Assembly: GCF_007990245.1 (NCBI RefSeq)
Contig: NZ_BJWG01000001.1
Coordinates: 62,001 to 126,000 of the forward strand
Direction: 5' to 3'
DNA length: 64,000 nucleotides
Origin: Cellulomonas composti
GTDB taxonomy: Bacteria > Actinomycetota > Actinomycetes > Actinomycetales > Cellulomonadaceae
The position numbers were made by a program, and so were the translations under genes. Shown here piece by piece: positions 25,270 through 34,540 of the stretch. The notes under the pieces are model-generated. The model saw only the letters and a program-made list of their open reading frames with translations. It searched no databases and had not been told where the DNA came from. How positions within the stretch are numbered: position 1 is the first letter of the stretch; every line of letters starts with the position of its first letter.

Positions 25270-25683
25270 TCAGCCTCGCGCGATCTGAAGGTCAGCCACG
25301 AGCTCGACCTCGAAGCCATCCGCGTTCTCGAGGTACGCCGCATAGTGCCGGGGGCCGCCGGCCCACGGATGCCGGTCCTCGAACAGCAGGTACCAGCCAT
25401 GCCGGCCGGCCCGCTCGACGAGGTTGTCGACGTCGGCGATGGCACCGGCGTGGAAAGCGAGATGGTTGAGACCGGGGCGTCGGCGCTCGTGGCGCTCGCT
25501 CGTGACGTCGGGTCCGGCCTCCAGGACGACGTACGCATCACGGCGTCCCCAGCTCTCACCGGTGGCCCACGTGTCGGCGACGGTGTAGCCGAGCTCGCCC
25601 AACAACCATCCGATCGACGCGCTCGCCACGGCGAGATCGGGCACCCACAGCTCGACGTGGTGGATCGCTCCGCGCTCGGTCAC
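25270..25683 (-). CDS. VOC-family (glyoxalase-like) protein
   Basis: About 137 residues forming one vicinal-oxygen-chelate unit: IHHVELWVPDLAVASASIGWLLGELGY at the start, LNHLAFHAGAIADVDNLVERAGRHGWYLL in the second half, and YAAYLENADGFEVELVAD with the last metal-ligand Glu. Metal ligands of the family (His in HHVEL, His in NHLAF, Glu in FEVEL) are present. The substrate is unknown. GTG 25683 puts the first beta-strand near the N-terminus. Confidence 0.78.
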   Translation of the reverse strand: MTERGAIHHVELWVPDLAVASASIGWLLGELGYTVADTWATGESWGRRDAYVVLEAGPDVTSERHERRRPGLNHLAFHAGAIADVDNLVERAGRHGWYLLFEDRHPWAGGPRHYAAYLENADGFEVELVADLQIARG

Positions 25684-25722
25684 CTCGCCATCCAACCAGG
25701 CTGCGAGTCTGCCGCCGCGGCG

Positions 25723-25772
25723 GACGACGAAGGCCCCGACCTGCGTCTCCGCTGGTCGAGGCCTTCGTCGTC
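25723..25772 (-). terminator. tRNA-Leu terminator hairpin
   Basis: An 18-bp stem with one mismatch (arms at 25723-25740 and 25755-25772, each containing GACGACGAAGGCC or its complement) closes a 14-nt loop. It starts 14 nt downstream of the tRNA 3' end on the minus strand, the right place for its terminator. Confidence 0.75.
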
Positions 25773-25795
25773 GCTGTCTCAACGAGTGTCCGGAG
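25760..25795. repeat. Right copy of tRNA-Leu 3'-end direct repeat (att-like)
   Basis: 36 bp spanning the last nine nt of tRNA-Leu and 27 nt beyond, including one arm of the terminator. It matches the copy at 23766-23801 at 32 of 36 positions. The four differences are scattered, so the duplication is old or came with the element. Confidence 0.75.
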
Positions 25796-25869
25796 GGGGA
25801 CTTGAACCCCCACGCCCTTACGGGCACTAGCACCTCAAGCTAGCGCGTCTGCCATTCCGCCACCCGGAC
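25787..25869 (-). tRNA. tRNA-Leu, anticodon GAG
   Basis: 83 nt, folds as a class II tRNA: acceptor GTCCGGG/TCCGGAC (one G-T pair), anticodon stem CTAGC/GCTAG with loop TTGAGGT giving anticodon GAG (codon CUC), an expanded variable arm (GCCCGTAAGGGC), and T arm GGGGGTTCAAGTCCCCC. The discriminator base is A, as needed for leucine, and CCA is not encoded. The long variable arm confirms the leucine/serine class. Confidence 0.96.
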
Positions 25870-26010
25870 GGGGTGGACCGTGCGGGAGCCCGTGGGCGCC
25901 CTGCGGTGCGGCAGAAAAGATAGCACGGTGTGCCGGACGGGCATGCATCGGTCACCGGGGGCAGACTCGGGTCGAGACGGGCCGACGAGCCTGCGACGAG
26001 GGGTGGTGAC

Positions 26011-27216
26011 ATGGCCGACCTGAGCGACCGGCCGCGAGCTTCCACGACCCCACCGGTCCGACGGGTGGCGGGGATACGGCGCGGCTCCACGCAGGTCCCC
26101 GAGCCCGACGCGCCGCACTGGCTGCGCAACGCGGCCGGCGTCTCGTGGCGACTGATCGTGGTGGTGGCCGCCATCGGGCTGGTGTTCTACGCGACCGCCA
26201 AGATCGAGCTGCTGTTCATCGCGCTGTTCCTCGCGCTCGTCTTCACTGCCGTCCTGCGCCCGCTCGTCGAGCTGTTCGCCAGGGTGATGCCGCGGTTCGT
26301 GGCCACCGGGGCGGCGATCCTGTCGGGCTTCCTGTTCTTCGCGGGCCTGCTGACCTACGTGGGCTACTCGGTCGCGAACGAGTGGGAGGAGCTGACCGAG
26401 AAGTTCGGGGACGGACTCTCGCAGATCACGGACTACCTCGAGAGCGGCGCGCTGCCGTTCACGATCACGTCCGAGCAGATCGCGAGCTGGATCGCCGAGG
26501 CGCAGAAGTGGGTCCAGGAGCATGCCGGCGACCTCGCGGGCGAGGCCGCCTCGCGCGCCGGGTCGGTGGTCGAGATCTTCACGTGCCTGGCGCTCGCGGT
26601 GTTCTGCACGGTCTTCTTCCTGGCCCGGGGCCAAGAGCTCTGGACGTGGTTCCTCAACCAGCTTCCGGCCAGGGTGCGTGAGGGCTGGACGGACGCGGGC
26701 GGCGCCGGCTGGTACACGTTCTCGAACTACACGCGCGGGACCGTGATCATCGCGGTCACCGACGGCATCCTCGCGTTCATCCTGCTGAGGATCATCGGCG
26801 TGCCGCTCGCGGCGCCGCTCGCGGTGCTCGTGTTCATCGGTGCCTTCATCCCGCTCATCGGCGCACCCGCGGCCATGATCATCGCGATGATCGTCGCGCT
26901 CGCGGCCGAGGGGTTCTGGCCCGCGGTCTTCGTCGGGCTCGGGATCGCGCTCATCGGGCAGTTCGAGGGACACATCCTGCAGCCGTTCGTCATGGGCAAG
27001 CAGGTCGCGCTGCATCCCGTCGTGGTCGCGCTCGCGGTGATGGCGGGCACGCTGACGGCGGGCATCCTCGGCGCGGTCGTGGCGGTCCCGCTCGTCGCGG
27101 TCTGCTGGTCGGTCTTCTCCCGGCTGCGCACCGTCGATCCGCCGATGGGCGCGGACGAGCTCGAGGAGGCGCAGGAGGCCGTCGAACCCGTCGACGAGGT
27201 ATCGATCGAGTCCTGA
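26011..27216 (+). CDS. AI-2E/PerM-family transporter
   Basis: 401 residues. A polar, basic N-tail of about 45 residues leads into paired helices WRLIVVVAAIGLVFYATAKIE and LLFIALFLALVFTAVLRPLVEL. A large amphipathic helical section follows (residues 130-190), and then the conserved C-terminal bundle YTRGTVIIAVTDGILAFILLRIIGVPLAAPLAVLVFIGAFIPLIGAP and EGHILQPFVMGKQVALHPVVV. The family includes the AI-2 exporter TqsA and Na+/H+ antiporters; a specific substrate cannot be given. The acidic C-tail is EELEEAQEAVEPVDE-like. ATG 26011 follows GAGGGGTGG. Confidence 0.88.
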   Translation: MADLSDRPRASTTPPVRRVAGIRRGSTQVPEPDAPHWLRNAAGVSWRLIVVVAAIGLVFYATAKIELLFIALFLALVFTAVLRPLVELFARVMPRFVATGAAILSGFLFFAGLLTYVGYSVANEWEELTEKFGDGLSQITDYLESGALPFTITSEQIASWIAEAQKWVQEHAGDLAGEAASRAGSVVEIFTCLALAVFCTVFFLARGQELWTWFLNQLPARVREGWTDAGGAGWYTFSNYTRGTVIIAVTDGILAFILLRIIGVPLAAPLAVLVFIGAFIPLIGAPAAMIIAMIVALAAEGFWPAVFVGLGIALIGQFEGHILQPFVMGKQVALHPVVVALAVMAGTLTAGILGAVVAVPLVAVCWSVFSRLRTVDPPMGADELEEAQEAVEPVDEVSIES

Positions 27217-27254
27217 GACGACATCGGGCGCCCCGCCCGGGAACGGAGCACTGC

Positions 27255-28370
27255 ATGATCGTCGGCATCCCGACCGAGACGAAGAACCGTGAGTACCGCG
27301 TCGCGCTCACGCCCGCGGGCGTGCACCAGCTGGTCTCCGACGGGCACCGCGTGCTCGTCCAGGAGGGTGCAGGGCTCGGGTCCGCGCTCGACGACGACGA
27401 GTACCGCGCCGCGGGCGCGACGCTCGTCGCGAGCGCCGAGACCGTCTGGGGCGAGGCCGAGCTGGTGTGCAAGGTCAAGGAGCCGATGCCCGCCGAGTAC
27501 CCGTTTCTGCGCCGCGACCTCGTGCTGTTCACGTACCTGCACCTGGCCGCCGACCGTTCCGCGACGGACGCGCTGCTGGCCGCGGGTACCACGGCGATCG
27601 CGTACGAGACCGTCCAGCTCGCCGACGGCTCGCTGCCGCTGCTGGCCCCGATGAGCGAGGTCGCCGGCCGCCTGGCGACCCAGGTCGGCGCGTACCACCT
27701 GATGCGCAACGAGGGCGGCGCGGGGCGGCTGCTCGGCGGCGTGCCGGGCGTTCCGCCTGCGCGGGTAGTGGTGCTCGGCGCCGGGGTGGTCGGGGCGCAC
27801 GCCGCCGAGATCGCCGTCGGCATGCGCGCGGACGTCACCGTGCTGGACCTGTCGATGCCGCGACTGCGGGACCTGGATGCGCGGTTCGGCGGCCGGGTGC
27901 GCACGCTCGCGTCGAGCCGATGGGTGCTCGAGCGCGAGGTCGCCGCCGCGGACCTCGTGATCGGCGCGGTGCTCGTGCCGGGCGCCCGGGCGCCCCGGCT
28001 CGTGCCCGACGAGCTCGTCGCGCGCATGCGTCCGGGTTCCGTGCTCGTGGACGTCGCCGTCGACCAGGGCGGGTGCTTCGAGTCCACGCGCCCGACGACG
28101 CACGACGAGCCGACGTTCCTGGTGCACGACTGCGTCTTCTACTGCGTCGCGAACATGCCCGGAGCGGTCCCGGTCACCTCGACGCACGCGCTGACCAACG
28201 TGACGTTGCCGTACGTCGTGGCGATCGCCGGCCGAGGCTGGCGCGGGGCGCTGGCGGCGGACCGGGCGCTCGGCGGCGGCCTGACGACGCAGGGCGGGCA
28301 CCTGGTCAACGCGGCGGTCGCCGCCGCACACGGCTATCCGAGCGTCCCGCTCGCGGAGGCCCTGGGCTGA
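27255..28370 (+). CDS. ald: Alanine dehydrogenase
   Basis: 371 residues, the family's usual length. It opens MIVGIPTETKNREYRVALTPAGV; the active-site Lys is in KVKEPMPAEY and His in FTYLHLAADR; the Rossmann glycine motif is VVVLGAGVVGAHAA; and VDQGGCFESTRPTTHDEPTF with NMPGAVPVTSTHALTN are diagnostic of Ald. It interconverts L-alanine and pyruvate plus ammonium with NAD(H). It is followed at 44 nt by a lactate/malate dehydrogenase gene that has its own -10, so co-regulation is not shown. Confidence 0.95.
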   Translation: MIVGIPTETKNREYRVALTPAGVHQLVSDGHRVLVQEGAGLGSALDDDEYRAAGATLVASAETVWGEAELVCKVKEPMPAEYPFLRRDLVLFTYLHLAADRSATDALLAAGTTAIAYETVQLADGSLPLLAPMSEVAGRLATQVGAYHLMRNEGGAGRLLGGVPGVPPARVVVLGAGVVGAHAAEIAVGMRADVTVLDLSMPRLRDLDARFGGRVRTLASSRWVLEREVAAADLVIGAVLVPGARAPRLVPDELVARMRPGSVLVDVAVDQGGCFESTRPTTHDEPTFLVHDCVFYCVANMPGAVPVTSTHALTNVTLPYVVAIAGRGWRGALAADRALGGGLTTQGGHLVNAAVAAAHGYPSVPLAEALG

Positions 28371-28413
28371 CAGTCGTGACGCCCTGGCGACGTGGGCGCC
28401 CTACGCTCACCGC

Positions 28414-29514
28414 ATGGACGTGGCAGTGCTCGGCGCGACGGGCGATGTGGGACGGCAGGTCTGCACGCAGCTCGTCGAGCGGCGCGTGCTGCCGCCGACC
28501 TCGCGCCTGCAGCTCGTCGGACGCCCGCAGGGCCCCTCGGGCCGGGCCGTGCACGGCCTCGCAGCGGACCTCACGGACGCGTACGACGAACATGCCCCGA
28601 TGCTCGACGTCGCCCTCGACCCCTCGGAGGTCGTCGCGGACGTCGTCGTGGTGGCCGCGGGACGTACGGGGGGAACCGAACCGGGTGTCCCGACCGACCG
28701 CGCGCAGCTCGCGGCGCACAACGCGCAGGTGTTCGCGACGTATGCGGACGCGCTGGCCGAGAACGGTTCGGGGCACGAGGTCGTCGTCGTCGTCGGCAAC
28801 CCCGTGGAGCTCGGGGTGGCGATCATGGCGCAGCGGCTCCCGCGCCGCCGCGTCATCGGGATGGGCGCGTGGCTCGACACGCTGCGATTCCGGCGTGAGG
28901 TCGCGGTCTCGATCGGCGTGCGGCGGCACCGCGTCACGGGCTTCGCGGTCGGCCAGCACGGCGACGACCTGGTGCCGTTGTGGTCCACGGTGCGCGTGAG
29001 CGGGCTGTCGGCGGACGAGCGTGCCGGGGTGGTGGCGCAGGTGCGCGGGGAGCGCACGCTCGACGACTACGGCGCCGAGCTCCAGGCGGCGAAGGGCGCG
29101 CTCGCCGAGCGCGCGAGCAGTGACATGGGTGCGGCGTTCCGGCTCGTCGACTCGTGGCCGCCCGACGTGCGACTCGCCGCGAGACCGTGGATGACGCAGC
29201 AGAGCGGGGCGAAGACGGCGGTCGCGACGGCGAGCGCGACGATCGACCTCATCGAGACCGTGCTCGACGGTCGGGACATCGTCGTCGCAGGTCAGGTGGC
29301 CCTCGACGGCGAGGTGACGCTCGAGGGCGCGCCCGTGCACGGCGTCCTCGGTGTCCCCGTCGTGCTCGGACCCGAGGGCTGGACGCAGGTGCTGCTGCCC
29401 GAGCTGGCGCCCGATGAGGAGCGGCGGCTGGCGGCCGTCGCGGGCCGCATCGCGGCGGGTGTCCGACCGTGGCTCGACGAGCGGGTCGACGCACAGGTCG
29501 ACGGCCGTCGATGA
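28414..29514 (+). CDS. Lactate/malate dehydrogenase-family protein
   Basis: 366 residues. The NAD motif VAVLGATGDVGRQV is followed by VVVVAAGRTGGTEPGVPTDRAQLAAHNAQVF, the substrate Arg region GMGAWLDTLRFRREVA and catalytic His in AVGQHGDDLVPLW, matching the LDH/MDH fold. Extra sequence after residue 200 and a longer C-terminus than typical MDH (about 310-330) make substrate assignment unsafe. The ATG follows TACGCT by 6 nt (leaderless). The next gene begins 41 nt downstream and may be co-transcribed. Confidence 0.8.
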   Translation: MDVAVLGATGDVGRQVCTQLVERRVLPPTSRLQLVGRPQGPSGRAVHGLAADLTDAYDEHAPMLDVALDPSEVVADVVVVAAGRTGGTEPGVPTDRAQLAAHNAQVFATYADALAENGSGHEVVVVVGNPVELGVAIMAQRLPRRRVIGMGAWLDTLRFRREVAVSIGVRRHRVTGFAVGQHGDDLVPLWSTVRVSGLSADERAGVVAQVRGERTLDDYGAELQAAKGALAERASSDMGAAFRLVDSWPPDVRLAARPWMTQQSGAKTAVATASATIDLIETVLDGRDIVVAGQVALDGEVTLEGAPVHGVLGVPVVLGPEGWTQVLLPELAPDEERRLAAVAGRIAAGVRPWLDERVDAQVDGRR

Positions 29515-29555
29515 GTCGGCCCGGGACCGACCCGGCACACGAGAGCGGAGGACGC

Positions 29556-30068
29556 ATGGACGACGAGCGCTGGGTGGTGTTCGCGCGCGGTGCGAACCGG
29601 CCGGGCACCGTGGCCGCCGTGACGGCGGTGTTCTCGACGCGCGGCGTGAGCTTCGACTCGCTGTCGACGAGCCCCCTGTCCACGGGTGACGACGACGGCG
29701 GTGGCCTGGTGACGGTGACGTTCCGGACGACCGACCGGCGCCGACGGGAGCTCGTGCGCGCCGTCGAGCGGCTCGCGGCCGTCTCGGGAGTCGTGGTGCG
29801 GCGGTCCGCCGACCTCGGCGTCCGCGCCGCCGCGGCGGTGCACCTGCCGCGCGACGTGCCGTTCCGCCCGCCACCGCAGGCGGGCGTGAGCTGGTCGGGC
29901 CGCGCGGAGCTGGGCGAACCCGTGCTCGTCGAGGGGCCGCTGGTCGACGTCGAGCTCGTCGTGGCCGCCGCGCGGGCAGCGGGCGCGACGAGCACGGCAC
30001 TCGTCATCGAACCGCCACCCGCCCCCTCCGGCCCGGAGCCCGTGGCGGTCGTCAACGCGGACCGATGA
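29556..30068 (+). CDS. ACT-domain protein, acetolactate-synthase-small-subunit-like
   Basis: 170 residues. The first half is an ACT domain with the IlvN-like opening VVFARGANRPGTVAAVTAVFSTRGVSFDSLSTSPL. The second half (residues 90-150) resembles a second, divergent module. ACT domains bind amino acids; IlvN-type proteins regulate acetolactate synthase, but no ilvB is nearby, so the partner is unknown. Ribosome site GCGGAGGACGC. The last 17 nt overlap the convergent gene at 30052. Confidence 0.65.
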   Translation: MDDERWVVFARGANRPGTVAAVTAVFSTRGVSFDSLSTSPLSTGDDDGGGLVTVTFRTTDRRRRELVRAVERLAAVSGVVVRRSADLGVRAAAAVHLPRDVPFRPPPQAGVSWSGRAELGEPVLVEGPLVDVELVVAAARAAGATSTALVIEPPPAPSGPEPVAVVNADR

Positions 30069-30519
30069 ACCGCGTCGCGAGCCCCGAGGCCAGCAGCGCG
30101 AGGGCGACGAACGACGAGACGAACCCCGCGAGGATCGCGACCAGCGCAACCCACTGACCCGCCGTGAGCGCCAGATCGAGAGATCCGAGGTCCTGCGACG
30201 CCGTGACGACCGCCTCGAACGCGACGAACCCTGCCCCCAGGGTCAGCAGGACCGCGGCGGTGCGCCTCGCCCCGAGCGCCCGCGCGATCGCCCCGGGCGT
30301 CACGGCGAGCCCGAAGAACACCAGGATCATCGCCGTTCCGAGGGCGCTGAACTCGCCGGGCTCCCCGGCCGCGACCGTCACCAGCCGCATGAGCAGCCGT
30401 GCCGCGGTACCGGCGACCAAGCCGGCGAGAAGGCCCGCGCCGATGCCGGCACCGACCTTGGCGGTGATCGCGGCGCGAGACCGCCGGGGGGAGTGGGCGG
30501 TGGTGGTCGTGACGGACAT
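30052..30519 (-). CDS. Small membrane protein, unrecognised
   Basis: 155 residues with four likely membrane helices (VGAGIGAGLLAGLVAGTAARLLMR, ALGTAMILVFFGLAVTPGAIA, TAAVLLTLGAGFVAFEAVV, WVALVAILAGFVSSFVALALLA) and a basic N-terminus. No family is recognised. ATG 30519 with GAGAGGA upstream. It converges on the ACT gene with a 17-nt 3' overlap. The 205-nt spacer before the M3 peptidase holds an 8-bp inverted repeat AGGCGTGA/TCACGCCT at 30667-30691, possibly an operator of that gene. Confidence 0.55.
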   Translation of the reverse strand: MSVTTTTAHSPRRSRAAITAKVGAGIGAGLLAGLVAGTAARLLMRLVTVAAGEPGEFSALGTAMILVFFGLAVTPGAIARALGARRTAAVLLTLGAGFVAFEAVVTASQDLGSLDLALTAGQWVALVAILAGFVSSFVALALLASGLATRFIGPR

Positions 30520-30724
30520 CGGGGTCCTCTCGTCGTCGGTGACTTCACCAGGACAGGAGCGCGACGAGCGCCGGCCGTGCGGGTGAAACCGCGCGCCCGT
30601 GACGATTTCGCCCACGCCCGTCCCCGCGCCGCGACCGTGCACCCAGGTGGATCGCCCGGCTCGGTGAGGCGTGACACCGCCGCTCACGCCTGCCGCACCG
30701 GAGAACATGGGCGAGGATCTGTGC

Positions 30725-32866
30725 ATGAGCGACGCCCACCTCGACGCCGACAACCCGTTCGCCGCGCCCTCGACGCTGCCCTATGGACTGCCGGACTACA
30801 CGCGCATCCGCAGCGAGCACTACCGCCCGGCGCTGCTGGCCGGGATGGCCGAGCACCGCGCGCAGGTCGAGGCGATCAGCGCGGACCCCGCGGAGCCGAG
30901 CGTCGAGAACACGCTCGAGGCGCTCGAGCGATCGGGGCGGCTCCTGCAGCGGGCCGCCGTGGCGTTCTTCAACCAGACCAGCGCTGACGGCACGCCCGAG
31001 CTCGACGCGGTCGAGGAGGAGATCGCCCCGCTGCTCGCGGCGCACCAGGACGCGATCCGCCTGGACGCGCGTCTGTTCGCGCGGCTCGAGTCGTTGCACT
31101 CCCGCGCGCAGGCGGGCGAGTTCGAGCTGGCGCCCGACACGGCGTGGCTGCTGCACCGCACGCGCACGCAGTTCGAGCGTGCGGGCGTGCGGCTCGACGA
31201 GGCCGCCCAGGCGCGGCTGCGCGAGCTCAACGGACGGATCACGACGCTCGAGACGGTGTTCGGCCGTGAGGTGCTCGCGGCGACGAACGACGCTGCGGTG
31301 CTCGTCACCGACGAGGACGAGCTCGACGGTCTGCCCGACGACGCACGCGACGCGGCGGCGCGAGCAGCACGCGAGCGCGGTCACGACGAGGGCTGGCTGC
31401 TCGAGCTGCAGCTCCCGACCGGTCAGCCGCAGCTGGCGGTGCTGACCGACCGGAGCACGCGCGAGCGGCTGTTCCGCGCGTCCGTCGGGCGTGGACTGGG
31501 CGGCGCGCACGACACGCGGGCCACCCTGCTCGAGCTGGCCCGGCTGCGTGCCGAACGTGCCAGCCTGCTCGGGTACCCGCACCACGCCGCGTTCATCGCA
31601 GCGGACGCGACCGCAGGCTCCGCCGAGGCGGTCGAGGAGATCCTCACGCGGCTCGCGCCGGCCGCGGTCGCCAACGCGCGCGCCGAGGCCGCGCCGCTGC
31701 AGGCGCTGCTCGAGCAGGACGAGCCCGGCGCGACGCTCGAGCCGTGGGACTGGGCGTTCTACGCCGAGCGGGTCCGGGCGCACGAGCGGGCGCTCGACGA
31801 CGCGTCGATGCGGCCGTACCTCGAGCTGGACCGGGTGCTCGCGGACGGTGTGCTGCACGCCGCGAACGCGCTGTACGGGCTCACGTTCGCCGAACGGCAC
31901 GACCTGGTCGGCTACCACCCGGACGTGCGCGTGTTCGAGGTGTTCGACGCCGACGGGTCGGGGCTGGGGCTGTTCCTCGCGGACTACTGGACGCGCGAGT
32001 CCAAGCGCGGCGGGGCGTGGATGAACAACCTCGTCGACCAGTCGACGCTGCTGGGCGAGGCGCCCGTCGTCGTGAACAACCTCAACATCCGCAAGCCGCC
32101 GGACGGCAAGCCGACACTGCTGGCCTGGGACGAGGTCATCACGATGTTCCACGAGTTCGGCCACGCGCTGCACGGCCTGCTCTCGGCCGTGCGCTACCCG
32201 TCGCAGTCGGGCACCGAGGTGCCGCGCGACTTCGTCGAGTACCCGTCGCAGGTCAACGAGATCTGGGCGTGGGAGCCGAACGTCGTGCGGGCGTTCGCGC
32301 TCCACCACGACTCGGGTGAACCCATGCCGGTGGAGTGGGTGCGCACGCTGCTGGCGGGCCGGCAGGACGGCGAGGGTTTCAGGACCACCGAGTACCTCGC
32401 TGCCGCGCTGCTCGACCAGGCCTGGTACCGGCTGGGGCCCGACGAGGTGCCGACCGACCCGGAGCAGGTCGAGCCGTTCGAGCTCGCGGCGCTCGCGGCC
32501 GCCGGCGTCGACCTCGCGTCCGTTCCGCCGCGCTACCGCTCGGCGTACTTCAACCACGTGTTCAGCGGCGGCTACTCGGCGGGGTACTACTCGTACATCT
32601 GGTCCGAGGTGCTCGACGCGGACACGGTCGAGTGGTTCCGCGAGAGCGGCGGGCTGCGCCGCGAGGTCGGCGACGCGTTCCGGACGCGGCTGCTGGGACG
32701 GGGTGGCTCGGTGGACCCGATGGAGGCGTGCCGCGACCTGCTCGGCCGCGACCCGCGCATCGAGCCGCTGCTCGCGCGGCGCGGCCTGCTCGCCGCTGCG
32801 CAGGCGCCGGGCGCGGGGTCGGGCGCGGGGTCTGTTGCGGGGTCGGGCGCGGGGGCAGAGCGATGA
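30725..32866 (+). CDS. M3-family metallopeptidase (peptidyl-dipeptidase/oligopeptidase A-like)
   Basis: 713 residues with the M3 zinc site FHEFGHALHGLLS plus the downstream Glu in VEYPSQVNEIWAWEP. Conserved WDWAFYAERVR precedes it and FNHVFSGGYSAGYYSYIWSEVLDAD follows, as in bacterial Dcp. It degrades short peptides in the cytoplasm; no signal peptide. The C-tail is a Gly/Ala/Ser repeat (APGAGSGAGSVAGSG). ATG 30725 was preferred to an upstream ATG at 30671, which would add a Pro-rich lead. It overlaps the next peptidase by four nt. Confidence 0.93.
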   Translation: MSDAHLDADNPFAAPSTLPYGLPDYTRIRSEHYRPALLAGMAEHRAQVEAISADPAEPSVENTLEALERSGRLLQRAAVAFFNQTSADGTPELDAVEEEIAPLLAAHQDAIRLDARLFARLESLHSRAQAGEFELAPDTAWLLHRTRTQFERAGVRLDEAAQARLRELNGRITTLETVFGREVLAATNDAAVLVTDEDELDGLPDDARDAAARAARERGHDEGWLLELQLPTGQPQLAVLTDRSTRERLFRASVGRGLGGAHDTRATLLELARLRAERASLLGYPHHAAFIAADATAGSAEAVEEILTRLAPAAVANARAEAAPLQALLEQDEPGATLEPWDWAFYAERVRAHERALDDASMRPYLELDRVLADGVLHAANALYGLTFAERHDLVGYHPDVRVFEVFDADGSGLGLFLADYWTRESKRGGAWMNNLVDQSTLLGEAPVVVNNLNIRKPPDGKPTLLAWDEVITMFHEFGHALHGLLSAVRYPSQSGTEVPRDFVEYPSQVNEIWAWEPNVVRAFALHHDSGEPMPVEWVRTLLAGRQDGEGFRTTEYLAAALLDQAWYRLGPDEVPTDPEQVEPFELAALAAAGVDLASVPPRYRSAYFNHVFSGGYSAGYYSYIWSEVLDADTVEWFRESGGLRREVGDAFRTRLLGRGGSVDPMEACRDLLGRDPRIEPLLARRGLLAAAQAPGAGSGAGSVAGSGAGAER

Positions 32867-34173
32867 CGACGACCGCGGCCGACGAGGTCGTCGACCTGTG
32901 CCGTGACCTCATCCGCATCGACACGTCGAACTACGGCGACGGCGAGGGTCCGGGGGAGCGGGCGGCGGCTGAGCACGTCGCCGGGCTGCTCGACGAGGTC
33001 GGGCTCGAGCCCGAGGTCTTCGAGAGTGCGCCGCGGCGCACGAGTCTCGTCGTGCGCCTGCCGGGCGTGGACCCGGCACGACCCGCGCTCGTGCTGCACG
33101 GCCACCTTGACGTGGTCCCCGCACAGGCGCAGGACTGGAGCGTCGACCCGTTCGCCGGGCACCAGGACGACGAGCTGCTGTGGGGGCGCGGCGCGGTCGA
33201 CATGAAGGACATGGACGCGATGATCCTGGCGGTCGTGCGGCAGATGGCCCGCGAGGGTCGTCGGCCCGCGCGCGACGTCGTGCTCGCGATGTTCGCCGAC
33301 GAGGAGGCGGGCGGCACGTTCGGCGCCGGCTGGGCGGTGCGCAACCGTCCCGAGCTGTTCGAGGGCGCTACCGAGGCCGTCAGCGAGGTCGGCGGTTTCT
33401 CCGTCACGCTGGCCGGGCGCCGCGCGTACCTCGTGCAGACCGCCGAGAAGGGCCTGTCCTGGCTGCGGCTCGTGGCCGACGGGCGCGCCGGGCACGGCTC
33501 GCAGGTCACGCCCGACAACGCGGTGACCAAGCTCGCGGAGGCGGTCGCGCGGATCGGGCGGCACCCCTGGCCGCTGCAGCTCACGCCGACCGTCCGGGCG
33601 CTGCTGGAGGGCGTCGCCGACCTCACCGGCCTGCCGTTCGACCCGCAGGACCCGACGAGCGTCGACGCGCTCGTCGCGGCGCTGGGCCCCGCCGCGAGGT
33701 TCGTCGGAGCGACGCTGCGGCACACGACGAACCCCACGCAGCTCGACGCGGGCTACAAGGCGAACGTCGTGCCCGGCAGCGCGCAGGCCGTGGTCGACGG
33801 GCGGTTCCTGCCCGGCCTCGAGGAGGAGTTCACGACGACCGTGCGCGAGCTGGCCGGGCCCGACGTGCGGATCGAGCGCGTGCACCACGACGTCGCGCTC
33901 GAGGCGCCGACGACGGGCGCGCTCATGGACGCCATGACCGACGCGCTGCTCGCGGAGGACCCCGGTGCGGCGGTGCTGCCGTACACGCTCTCGGGCGGGA
34001 CGGACAACAAGTCGCTGTCGCGGTTGGGGATCACCGGGTATGGGTTCGCGCCTCTGCGGCTGCCGCCCGAGCTCGACTTCGCGGGGATGTTCCACGGCGT
34101 CGACGAGCGCGTGAGCACCGACGCGCTGCGGTTCGGCACGCGGGTCCTGGACCGGCTGCTGGCGACCTGCTGA
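32863..34173 (+). CDS. M20-family metallopeptidase
   Basis: 436 residues. Metal ligands are visible as LVLHGHLDVVPA (His, catalytic Asp), WGRGAVDMKDMDA (bridging Asp), FADEEAGG (Glu pair) and a final His in GMFHGVDERV. A lid domain lies in the middle (LVADGRAGHGS onward). M20 enzymes remove N-terminal residues from peptides or deacylate amino acids. It starts within the stop of the M3 peptidase (ATGA), so the two form a peptide-catabolic operon. Confidence 0.92.
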   Translation: MTTTAADEVVDLCRDLIRIDTSNYGDGEGPGERAAAEHVAGLLDEVGLEPEVFESAPRRTSLVVRLPGVDPARPALVLHGHLDVVPAQAQDWSVDPFAGHQDDELLWGRGAVDMKDMDAMILAVVRQMAREGRRPARDVVLAMFADEEAGGTFGAGWAVRNRPELFEGATEAVSEVGGFSVTLAGRRAYLVQTAEKGLSWLRLVADGRAGHGSQVTPDNAVTKLAEAVARIGRHPWPLQLTPTVRALLEGVADLTGLPFDPQDPTSVDALVAALGPAARFVGATLRHTTNPTQLDAGYKANVVPGSAQAVVDGRFLPGLEEEFTTTVRELAGPDVRIERVHHDVALEAPTTGALMDAMTDALLAEDPGAAVLPYTLSGGTDNKSLSRLGITGYGFAPLRLPPELDFAGMFHGVDERVSTDALRFGTRVLDRLLATC

Positions 34174-34226
34174 CGACGGTGCTGACGATCAGCTGACGAC
34201 CAGCTGACGGTCGGGCGCCGGCCGGC

Positions 34227-34463
34227 CTACGCGTCGGCGAGCGTGCTGCGGACCCGGATGACCTTGCGCCGCAGCCAGACCTTGCGCTCGCCGCCCACGT
34301 ACAGGACCGTGCGGGCGAGCTCCCAGCGGCCGTACTCGGCGGCCTCGGTGAGCTGGCGCTGCGCGTCGCTGCGACTGATGGACGGCGGGATCGTCACCAC
34401 GCGGAACTCGTACTGGCCGCCCTGGGCGACCCATGTGCGCCGCGTCCTGGTACCGATCGCCAT
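34227..34463 (-). CDS. DUF5703-family small protein
   Basis: 78 residues, core YEFRVVTIPPSISRSDAQRQLTEAAEYGRWELARTVLYVGGERKVWLRRKVIRVR, matching the actinobacterial DUF5703 family, which is often found beside an M20 peptidase gene as here. Function unknown; very basic. It converges on the M20 gene. Confidence 0.82.
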   Translation of the reverse strand: MAIGTRTRRTWVAQGGQYEFRVVTIPPSISRSDAQRQLTEAAEYGRWELARTVLYVGGERKVWLRRKVIRVRSTLADA

Positions 34464-34540
34464 GCGTGCCGCCTCTCACCGTACGAGCCGTGGCGACCCA
34501 TGGTGCCACCGCAGGCGGCCGGCGCGCACGGTAGGCGCGC

